From Candidatus Hydrogenedentota bacterium (GTDB taxonomy: Bacteria; Hydrogenedentota; Hydrogenedentia; Hydrogenedentales; SLHB01), in NCBI GenBank assembly GCA_013349485.1, contig DUZM01000017.1, forward strand, positions 1 to 20,226: DNA of 20,226 nucleotides. The letters are read 5' to 3'. The notes beneath the pieces are model-generated. The model saw only the letters and a list, made by a program, of their open reading frames with translations, was not told the DNA's origin and did not search any database. Shown piece after piece: positions 1 to 6,215 of the stretch. Position 1 is the stretch's first letter; every line of letters starts with the position of its first letter. Made by a program: the position numbers and the translations under genes.

Positions 1-254
1 AAGGGCAATCCCTCGAGGCGTTCGATGTTCCTGTCGGCCGGGGGTGTGGCGGGGACGCGTCGAGCGGGCTCAGGGACCCACGCTTCTCGTTTCTTGACCT
101 TGGCATCCTGCCCGGCCCCGGAACTGCCCGGCGTTCGGCCCCGCGTCGCAAGAGGCGCCCGCAGGGTGTCAAACGGGCCGGGAACCCGAGTGCCGCACTT
201 GCTGCAGCGCGTGGCCGATTTGAGAACCTGCGCCCCGCAAAGAGAACATCGCAT
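1..254 (-). CDS. Zinc-ribbon domain protein, N-terminal part (runs off left edge)
   Basis: The ATG at 254-252 opens a frame that stays open to the left window edge (84 codons visible). A GGGAG ribosome site lies 9 bases before the ATG. The first 21 residues form a zinc ribbon with two CxxC pairs (C3/C6 and C17/C20, MRCSLCG...RCSKCG). After it comes a Pro/Arg/Gly-rich stretch that looks disordered. Such short N-terminal zinc ribbons often head regulatory or membrane proteins, and the functional domain here would lie outside the window. The gene begins immediately downstream of the IS remnant on the same strand. What the protein does cannot be said from this part. Confidence 0.55.
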   Translation of the reverse strand, partial: MRCSLCGAQVLKSATRCSKCGTRVPGPFDTLRAPLATRGRTPGSSGAGQDAKVKKREAWVPEPARRVPATPPADRNIERLEGLP

Positions 255-286
255 GACTTGCATCTCCCAGGGCCTCATCCTCCTCT

Positions 287-292
287 ATGATA
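287..292 (-). promoter_or_regulatory. Possible -10 box for the zinc-ribbon gene
   Basis: On the minus strand a TATCAT hexamer lies 32 bases before the ATG at 254. The best -35 candidate (TTGCAA, 317-312) is at a 19-base spacing, longer than ideal. The same TATCAT hexamer occurs at three other promoter sites in this window, which is the main reason for listing it. Weak call. Confidence 0.3.
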
Positions 293-339
293 CGGCACTT
301 GCGTGTGCCAATTGCAAATCCGGAGAGACTTTCCAGTCG

Positions 340-1028
340 CAGTTCAGCCCTGGACAGCACTCGGTAGGTAAAGGCTCGGTTGCGGTAGAGCAAGTGCAAC
401 GTACCGTCGAGCCGGACGCGGACGATGACCTTTTCGCGCGGTCTTGGCAAAGGCCGGTTCTCCTCGAGGATTTGGTACCATCGGTTTTGGTGACGGATGG
501 TTCAGTCGTTTTCCAACCGTGCGGTTTTCTTCCCAGCAAAACACATCGTCGAGTGCCGCGTCTTCGGACACAGGCCTATGGAAATCCTTGTTCGCCAAGG
601 GCGCGACGGCGAGCTTGGCGTTCAGGGCGTCGCTGAACCCATTGTCCAGGACGTTGTTGGCCGTCTCAACGGTCGTAATGCCCCGAAGGGCCAGCTCCTT
701 GACGAGTCGCTCCTGGCACACCCCATGGCTGCGCTCGACGCGGCCTTTGGCCTGGGGCGAATGGCCCTCGATGAGCTCGGTGCCCAGCGTAGCGCTCACG
801 ATACCCGCGCAACACCTTGCGTCTAAAGCTGGCCGGCTTCCCACGGTTCCCTTTCCGCCCGCGACTCCGATGCACCAATCCCTTATCCCCTTCTGTTACG
901 AAACGCTTGTACCAACGGCACGTTTGGCGGTAACTCAACCCCAACTGTTCAAGCGCCGCCCCAAGGCTCACCTCGTGCGACAACACCCTGTCTGACACCG
1001 ACTTGCGCCGACGCTCCTTGTCAGTCAT
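340..1028 (-). pseudogene. Degenerate IS1202/ISNCY-like transposase
   Basis: Three minus-strand pieces in different frames make one broken transposase. The first piece (1028 to about 788) starts MTDKERRRKSV and carries a helix-turn-helix region with LGLSYRQTCRWYKRF and GLVHRSRGRKGNR, typical of this transposase type. The second (about 787 to 512) is the end of the integrase-like catalytic domain, with HSPQAKGRVERSHG and LVKELALRGITT. The third (about 511 to 340) is the C-terminal region with ENRPLPRPREKVIVRVRLDG. The join near 780-790 lacks the central core (I estimate about 160 residues from memory of the family), including most of the acidic catalytic residues. An extra A in the run at 509-512 shifts the frame, and a TGA at 504-502 follows. 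It cannot make active transposase. I could not identify terminal inverted repeats. Confidence 0.75.
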
Positions 1029-1135
1029 GCCCTTCCATGCAGCCCTCGCTCAAACAGAGGATTACTGTGGTCCACATTTCTAACGAGTAACAATGCCAGC
1101 ATTATAAAAGAGATGACACATATTGAAATGGATGG

Positions 1136-1164
1136 TTGACACAGACTATTGTCTATGCTATACT
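1136..1164 (+). promoter_or_regulatory. Near-consensus sigma-70 promoter of the Cys-rich protein operon
   Basis: TTGACA at 1136-1141 is a perfect -35. TATACT at 1159-1164 is a near-perfect -10, and the spacer is exactly 17 bases. Transcription would start near 1171, giving an untranslated leader of about 95 bases that contains the inverted repeat GACAAGG/CCTTGTC (1180-1186 and 1219-1225). It is the only strong promoter seen before the four tightly packed genes that follow. Confidence 0.75.
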
Positions 1165-1266
1165 TCACCAGTCGAAAAGGACAAGGCGGTTGCCTGGAGT
1201 GGCCACCGGTGTGAGGGTCCTTGTCACTGGGAAAATGAATGAAGTCTTGGCAAAGGAGGATTCGTG

Positions 1267-1710
1267 ATGAAGTCTAGATTAGTTTTCGCTGTCTGTGCTT
1301 TTTGTTTGGCTCTTCTCTGCATCGCAAGTATCGGGGCATCTTCTCAGCCGATGGCCCTCCTTTCGCCAGAGAAACTCGAACAGATCGAGGGGGCTATTCT
1401 CATAGTGTGTCCAATATATACTGATTGCACCCCTGTGGCCTGCCAATCGCAGGTCGCAATGGGTGGATGGTGCGGCCAATTTGCTGCCTGGGATACGGGT
1501 ATATGCATGGGTGCTTGTATGGACTACTGCGCGAGTACTGATTCAGAGGGAAAGTGTGTACTGATAAAGTGGGAAGGCGGCGATGACTGCGAAAATGATG
1601 CCTCGTGCAACGATGCGTGCACCGGGGGGACGGAATGGACGTCTTCGACGTCTTGTTTGGGGTTTACACCTAACTGCGGTTGCACCTATACGGCTACGGG
1701 AACCTGTTGA
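1267..1710 (+). CDS. Secreted Cys-rich protein with Sec signal and double-glycine-type leader motif
   Basis: The frame also allows GTG at 1264, but AGGAGG at 1254-1259 sits 7 bases before the ATG at 1267, giving 147 residues. Residues 1 to about 26 are a Sec-type signal peptide (KSR, then a hydrophobic core). Next comes LSPEKLEQIEGA (32-43). Counted back from A43 it has L at -12, S at -11, L at -7, I at -4, G at -2 and A at -1, which matches the double-glycine leader consensus of C39-processed peptides, except that Glu is at -9 rather than -8. The remaining 104 residues hold 15 cysteines, are poor in lysine and arginine, and end GTC. A C39-type peptidase lies two genes downstream, so it is a plausible precursor. 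I recognise no named family. It could instead be a structural or surface disulfide-rich protein. Confidence 0.75.
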   Translation: MKSRLVFAVCAFCLALLCIASIGASSQPMALLSPEKLEQIEGAILIVCPIYTDCTPVACQSQVAMGGWCGQFAAWDTGICMGACMDYCASTDSEGKCVLIKWEGGDDCENDASCNDACTGGTEWTSSTSCLGFTPNCGCTYTATGTC

Positions 1711-1713
1711 TTG

Positions 1714-2973
1714 ATGGCAGTTCACCGTACCGTGTGTTTTCATGCTTGTGCTCTTGCTTGTGTTTGGCGTCTGTTGTGCATAGTGGGGTCAGCTCACGGA
1801 AGTGAGCCTGAGGCGTTCAAAGAGTTCCTTCACAGCCGTGACAGTTCGGTTCAATCGTTGCGCGGTAGCTACACAATTACGCAGGTTGGCCTAAAGGACC
1901 CCAACGCAAGCATGGTGCGAGAGCATCACGAAGTCCGCAGAGGGGATGATAGCAAGGTCACTCAATCGTACGACTACGGTGAGGGGCGCCGAACCGAAGT
2001 CTACTCGTATGTTTCCGGTGTCTACTCGACCTTCCTCACTGGTGATCACGTCTCAGAATCCGGCGAGGCACCTACCGCGATCATCGGTTGGGAGAGTTCA
2101 CCCCAACCAGCGGGAGGATTTCTCACCCTTCGAGATGTCATCGGTGTTCCCAATCCTGATGAATTTCCGGATGCCTTGGAGAAAGGCGTCTTTTCCATAG
2201 AGTTTACCGATACGGGAGGAGCTATTCTCCGCCATACCAATGCCCCGGCTGGCGAAGGGACACTGTATTTTTTTGATGACGAACGTCGACTGGTCTCTCG
2301 AACGCATGGGGTCGTACCGCCCCCGAAGGTTCTCAGCGATCTTGGGAAAGAGAGTGTCGACGAGATATACTTCACACCCAAGTACGAGATAGTCTACACG
2401 GATTTCGTCAATCTGAGCGGCCTGGATATTCCATGTCGAGTAACGAAGATCTGGTATGGCCCAACTGACGAGGGGGCCGCGGAAGCCTCGAGAATACAGG
2501 AGTCAATCAGAAGCGGGGAGGTCAATGTTAGCACCATCGCTGAGGTCTTTGAATGGCAATTCTCGACCCAGTGGGAGCCGTTCCTGAAGCAGACCCTGGA
2601 ACTTAATCTTGATGATTTTGAACTCAATCCCGACCTATATGACGATGATTTCCGCGTGGAATACCCGGTGGGTACGGTTGTTATCGACAGGCTTGTTGAT
2701 AGGACATTCACTGTTGGAACTATGCCTCCTTGGGAAATTGAAGAACTCAATCTCGCGGGTTTTCTCTCCGAAACAGGTTCTAAAGGACCGACTCCGCTAG
2801 GCAGTGAATTGGCTCAGACCTCCGCCGAGACCGGGAATTCAGCGCGCGTACTTCGTACAGTTATGGTTCCGGAACACAAGGTAGGTAAAGGGATTGCTGT
2901 AATCATGCTTGCAGCTCTCGCAGCGGTGGCCCTTATGTACGGTTTTCGCTCTTTTTCAAGAAGCTCCGAGTAA
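1714..2973 (+). CDS. Periplasmic LolA-like protein with C-terminal membrane anchor
   Basis: The protein is 419 residues from the ATG at 1714, although the preceding TTG at 1711 is also in frame. The N-terminus is a signal-peptide-like segment ending near AHG. Residues from about 35 resemble the start of LolA/RseB-like folds (FKEFL, SVQSLRGSYTITQ). The later VEYPVGTVVIDRLVD stretch is like repeats seen in planctomycete LolA-like proteins. A single TM helix (IAVIMLAALAAVALMYGF) lies near the C-terminus and is followed by Arg, so the bulk should face the periplasm. It starts 3 bases after the previous stop with only a weak ribosome site, so it is probably translationally coupled. Its stop TAA is immediately followed by the start of the peptidase gene. 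The LolA-like call rests on pattern memory and is tentative; the substrate is unknown. Confidence 0.65.
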   Translation: MAVHRTVCFHACALACVWRLLCIVGSAHGSEPEAFKEFLHSRDSSVQSLRGSYTITQVGLKDPNASMVREHHEVRRGDDSKVTQSYDYGEGRRTEVYSYVSGVYSTFLTGDHVSESGEAPTAIIGWESSPQPAGGFLTLRDVIGVPNPDEFPDALEKGVFSIEFTDTGGAILRHTNAPAGEGTLYFFDDERRLVSRTHGVVPPPKVLSDLGKESVDEIYFTPKYEIVYTDFVNLSGLDIPCRVTKIWYGPTDEGAAEASRIQESIRSGEVNVSTIAEVFEWQFSTQWEPFLKQTLELNLDDFELNPDLYDDDFRVEYPVGTVVIDRLVDRTFTVGTMPPWEIEELNLAGFLSETGSKGPTPLGSELAQTSAETGNSARVLRTVMVPEHKVGKGIAVIMLAALAAVALMYGFRSFSRSSE

Positions 2974-3576
2974 ATGGGACATTTAGCGGATCTACTCAAC
3001 GAGTATGAGAACACACAGATATTCGAGCCGTCCTGTGGGGCTAGTGCTTCGCATGTCGTCCTATCAGTCTTCGGTAAGACCCACCCTTCGACGCAGGAGA
3101 TCGACCTGCTCCTGAATACGGACTTATCCACAGGAAACGCCAGTCTTCTCGCGATCAAAGAGTACCTGCAAGCGAATCATCTGCACGTACTCCCTGTGCA
3201 GGCCGAGTTCGCACCTCTTATTCACAGAATCCAACAGGGGACAATGATAGTACGCGGGATGCGTGATGAGCAGCTGCCCCATTTCTCGGTCGTGCTGAAG
3301 AAACGTGATCGGTTGCTTCATATCGATGTTCCGAATACCGACGAGTTCTCGGAAGAAAGCGACGTCGAAGTCGAGGATTTCGCCAAATCAATCGGCTACA
3401 CCGGGCATGCGCTACTGATTTCTGACCAGCCGCTCGAAATGACTGCGGCCCCCTTTGATAATGCATCGGTCCTCTCGCTTGCATCCATCACATTCTTCGC
3501 CGTGTTGGCAGTGGGCGTGGTCAGGCGATACTTGATTCGGATTGGAAGAAGGCATACGCAGAGATCTCATGGATAG
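2974..3576 (+). CDS. Stand-alone C39-type cysteine peptidase with C-terminal TM helix
   Basis: This 200-residue protein has the layout of the C39 bacteriocin-processing peptidase domain. Q15 and C21 (TQIFEPSCGASA) are six apart, as are the oxyanion Gln and catalytic Cys of ComA. H103 (LPHFSVVL) and D118 (LHIDVPN) sit at the expected distances for the rest of the triad. C39 domains normally cut after a Gly-Gly or Gly-Ala leader and are usually fused to an ABC exporter. Here there is no transporter, only a TM helix near residues 165-182 followed by many arginines. No signal peptide is visible, and an in-frame stop directly upstream prevents extension. The start ATG follows the previous TAA with zero spacing. 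The likely substrate is the Cys-rich precursor at the head of the operon, which is an inference from the leader motif. Confidence 0.75.
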   Translation: MGHLADLLNEYENTQIFEPSCGASASHVVLSVFGKTHPSTQEIDLLLNTDLSTGNASLLAIKEYLQANHLHVLPVQAEFAPLIHRIQQGTMIVRGMRDEQLPHFSVVLKKRDRLLHIDVPNTDEFSEESDVEVEDFAKSIGYTGHALLISDQPLEMTAAPFDNASVLSLASITFFAVLAVGVVRRYLIRIGRRHTQRSHG

Positions 3577-4576
3577 AATCTGCACGAACAAATGCATTCA
3601 ACGCAATGCTCCTTTTCTCCTGTTCCTTGGCTTATTCACTAATAGCATCGCCTTGGCCAACCCGAAGATCAAGGTGCCGGATGTTGTGCATCTGGGCGTT
3701 TTGCAGTCGGCCCCCATCATGCAGGCCGAATTCCCGATAGCGAACGGCGGAAGCAGTGATTTGACCATAGATCGCGTCTCGATGTCGTGCTCGTGTGTGT
3801 CGGTCGAGTTGTCATCTGAAACCGTGGCACCGGGGGAGGAGGCTCTCGTTAAAGTCTCGTTCGATCGCGAGAAACTTAGGGAAGGGCCCGTTTATCTTGG
3901 TTTTTTCACAAACGATCCAGAATATGCGGTGCGAAGTATCCTGCTGAATTTTGGCCTGCTCAAGAACTTCGCGCTAAAGCCGGCTCGCCTTCGCATCGCC
4001 AAGAAGCCGAATGAGCCTGTACGAGAAACGGTCGAGGTGATTGTGAGACGCGGGCCTCCCGTGACGTTGTCTCAGGTGACGTGCACCAGCGCGGCGGTGA
4101 AAACTCGTATAGTACGAGATAGCGGGCGATCCCTGCTTGTTGAGGTCATCGTTCCCGATACTATCGAAGGCTTGATCAAGGCGGAGCTGTCTTTTCTTCT
4201 CTGTGAAAGCGAACAGACCGCTGGAGGCGAACAGACCGTTCTTTCAATGCCTGTTCGGGTTGTGCCGAGACCTCATTTCCAGTTCACGCCAACTAAACTG
4301 TTCTTGTGCAGAAGCCTGTTTCCGCTGCAAGAAGATCGTGTGTGGCGAGAGTTTGAGCTTCGAGTCGAACAGGACGCAACCATTGAATCTATCACATCAG
4401 ACATACCTGGAATTCGATTCGAATCTGAGAAGCGGGCTGCGAATCACTTTCGTATAACCAGCCGTTTGATCGCCGCTCAATTCCCTTCCGTCTTTGTATC
4501 GGACCCGTTTTTCATCCGTATTAAGATGGAGAATGATGAGCGAGAGCACAAACTGGAAGTAATCCCCATAAGGTGA
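3569..4576 (+). CDS. DUF1573 family secreted protein
   Basis: The ATG at 3569 gives 335 residues and overlaps the end of the peptidase gene by 8 bases, which suggests coupled translation. A longer TTG start at 3542 is possible but would put charged residues before the signal peptide. The first 30 or so residues are a signal peptide ending IALA. Residues about 38-130 fit DUF1573: FPIANGGSSDLTIDRVS, then SCSCVSV, VAPGEEALVKVSF and FFTNDPE. This Ig-like fold is common in Planctomycetota and Bacteroidota envelope proteins. The rest looks beta-rich and may hold further Ig-like domains. It closes the operon. A role in binding or presenting the Cys-rich product on the cell surface is possible but not shown by the sequence. 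Confidence 0.8.
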   Translation: MDRICTNKCIQRNAPFLLFLGLFTNSIALANPKIKVPDVVHLGVLQSAPIMQAEFPIANGGSSDLTIDRVSMSCSCVSVELSSETVAPGEEALVKVSFDREKLREGPVYLGFFTNDPEYAVRSILLNFGLLKNFALKPARLRIAKKPNEPVRETVEVIVRRGPPVTLSQVTCTSAAVKTRIVRDSGRSLLVEVIVPDTIEGLIKAELSFLLCESEQTAGGEQTVLSMPVRVVPRPHFQFTPTKLFLCRSLFPLQEDRVWREFELRVEQDATIESITSDIPGIRFESEKRAANHFRITSRLIAAQFPSVFVSDPFFIRIKMENDEREHKLEVIPIR

Positions 4577-4983
4577 GAGTCTCCTAGATGTTATGAGTTT
4601 TGAGCGCCGCTTTGTCAAGTGGCAGAACTCTCGTGTTCGCAACCCAGGCTTGATGCCAACCTGCTCACGGATCGGCCTGGGTCTGGAGTAAGGGCTCGCG
4701 ATGGCTTTCCTATCTTTGAAGCCCCTCACTCTTTGTCTTCTTCCGGACAGCGTTGAATCATCTCTCCGCGTTCGTTGCGCCTGTTGGATACGCGGCGATA
4801 CTGGGCGCTGTGAGGCGCTTCAAGCCGCAGGTCACTGCGAATTGGACCCTGAGACTTCCCCAGGACTCTACCCCACGACGAAGAGGGCTGTTGATGAAGA
4901 TGGCGGGTTGATTGGCCGCGCCCTTGGCAAGCTGCTCGTCGAGTGGTACCATAGCGCTGTTCGGCTGAGACAGGAGGTGCGCC
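4577..4983. other. 407-base gap between the Cys-rich operon and the aldo/keto reductase
   Basis: I see no convincing gene. The short frames here on either strand show no family features. It holds an inverted repeat at 4642-4682 (listed separately) and, at its right end, the AGGAGGT ribosome site (4972-4978) of the reductase. GC content rises across this gap from the lower level of the operon to the higher level of the following genes, so it is a plausible boundary of the low-GC block. Confidence 0.5.
4642..4682 (+). terminator. Weak candidate stem-loop downstream of the DUF1573 gene
   Basis: ACCCAGGC (4642-4649) and GCCTGGGT (4675-4682) are perfect 8-base complements around a 25-base loop, 65 bases after the DUF1573 stop. 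No T-run follows, so it is not a classical intrinsic terminator. It may stabilise the transcript 3' end or be chance. Confidence 0.3.
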
Positions 4984-5955
4984 ATGAAACGTCGTGATTT
5001 TCTTAAAGCGGGGGCCGTTGCCGCCTCGTATCTTGCGGCCGGCCGCGGCGCACAAGGAACCGAGGGTGAGACCATGGCTACAAACCAGGCCCGGCTGCCG
5101 CGGCGCGCGTACGGCGCCACGAACGTGCAACTGTCCATCATCGGGTTCGGCGGCATTCTCGTTGCGGGCGTCGAGCAGGACCATGCAAACCGCGTGGTGG
5201 CCGAATCCATCGAGCGCGGCGTTGACTATTTCGACGTAGCGCCGTCCTACGGCGACGCCGAGATCAAGCTCGGGCCCGCCCTCGAACCCTACCGCAAGGA
5301 CGCGTTCCTGGCGTGCAAGACGGCTTTCCGCGATCGGGCGGGCGGCGAGAAGGAGTTCGAGCAATCCCTCGAGCGCCTACGCACCGGCTACTTCGACCTA
5401 TACCAACTTCACGGCATCGTCAGCGTCGAGAAAGACGTCGATCCCGCCTTCGCCGAAGACGGTGTGATGGCGATGATTACCGAGCGCAAGAAGGCAGGCC
5501 AGATTCGCTATGTGGGTTTCACCGCGCACACCGTCGAGGCGGCGTTTGCGGCCATGGAACGCTATGACTTCGATTCGATGGTTTTTCCCGTCAACTTCGC
5601 CTGCCATTTCAAAGGCGCTTTCGGTTTACAGGCGTTGGCTAAGGCCCAGGAAAAGGGCGTTGCGCGCATGGCGATCAAGGCCATGGCCCGCCAGCAATGG
5701 CCCGCGGACGACCCGAACAGAGCCAAGTACAAAAAATGCTGGTACGAGCCAACCATCGATCCGGAGGAAGCCTCGATGGCGCTTCGCTGGACCCTAAGCC
5801 AACCGATAACCGCCGCTATCCCGCCCGGCGAGGAGTCCCTGTTCCGGCTTGCGCTGGACATCGCGTCCGGCCCAACCGAGATCACGCCGCACGAAGAGGA
5901 GAAACTGGAAACCCTAGCGAGATCGCTGAACCCGATTTTTGCTCTGTCGACGTGA
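4984..5955 (+). CDS. Tat-exported aldo/keto reductase
   Basis: This 323-residue NAD(P)H-dependent oxidoreductase belongs to the aldo/keto reductase superfamily (TIM barrel). The catalytic tetrad is visible as D84 and Y89 (DYFDVAPSYG), K112 (CKTAF) and H143 (YQLHG). The N-terminus MKRRDFLKAG with a following hydrophobic stretch is a Tat signal, so a folded, cofactor-loaded enzyme would be exported. AGGAGGT lies 5 bases before the ATG. A second in-frame ATG at residue 31, with its own GAGG site, would give a form without the signal. Such Tat-tagged reductases are frequent in Planctomycetota and Hydrogenedentota genomes. The substrate cannot be told. It appears to be a single-gene unit, with more than 250 bases before the next start. 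Confidence 0.9.
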   Translation: MKRRDFLKAGAVAASYLAAGRGAQGTEGETMATNQARLPRRAYGATNVQLSIIGFGGILVAGVEQDHANRVVAESIERGVDYFDVAPSYGDAEIKLGPALEPYRKDAFLACKTAFRDRAGGEKEFEQSLERLRTGYFDLYQLHGIVSVEKDVDPAFAEDGVMAMITERKKAGQIRYVGFTAHTVEAAFAAMERYDFDSMVFPVNFACHFKGAFGLQALAKAQEKGVARMAIKAMARQQWPADDPNRAKYKKCWYEPTIDPEEASMALRWTLSQPITAAIPPGEESLFRLALDIASGPTEITPHEEEKLETLARSLNPIFALST

Positions 5956-6081
5956 CGCGCGGGAAGAATCCGCCCGGCGCACGTGTTTCAAACACAGCAA
6001 AGGCATATGGCTAGAATTACGCGGGCAGGTCTAGGGCACCCCTTCGGCTGCCTGCGGACTCTTTCAGGCCGTGCCTTGCGG

Positions 6082-6110
6082 TTGCACTTTCGTTTCAATG
6101 TGCGTATCAT
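6082..6110 (+). promoter_or_regulatory. Sigma-70-type promoter of the beta-helix gene
   Basis: TTGCAC (6082-6087) and TATCAT (6105-6110) are separated by 17 bases. Transcription would begin near 6117. That makes the far-upstream GTG at 6111 unusable as a start and supports the GTG at 6216. Confidence 0.55.
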
Positions 6111-6152
6111 GTGTCGCCTTTGCGGCGACCGGATGTGTCGCCTTTGCGGCGA
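6109..6152 (+). repeat. Tandem 20-base direct repeat, each unit a small hairpin
   Basis: Two identical 20-base copies (6109-6128 and 6133-6152) are separated by CCGG. Each contains TCGCC-TTTGC-GGCGA, a 5-base stem with a 5-base loop. They sit at the predicted transcription start and in the untranslated leader of the beta-helix gene. They could act as a tandem operator or as RNA hairpins. Confidence 0.7.
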
Positions 6153-6215
6153 TCGCCCGGTCGCATTCTATATCGCTTCCTGCCGAGTGATAAAGGCAGC
6201 AGTGGAGGTATTGCC

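Noticed and set aside
25..995. Long plus-strand frames (25-636, 444-995) opposite the transposase remnant
   Set aside because: They have no family features and mirror the minus-strand coding pieces, which do match transposase motifs.
4701..5364. Frames of 98 to 212 codons in and around the gap before the aldo/keto reductase
   Set aside because: Composition is irregular, there is no ribosome site or motif, and much of the minus-strand frame lies opposite the reductase gene.
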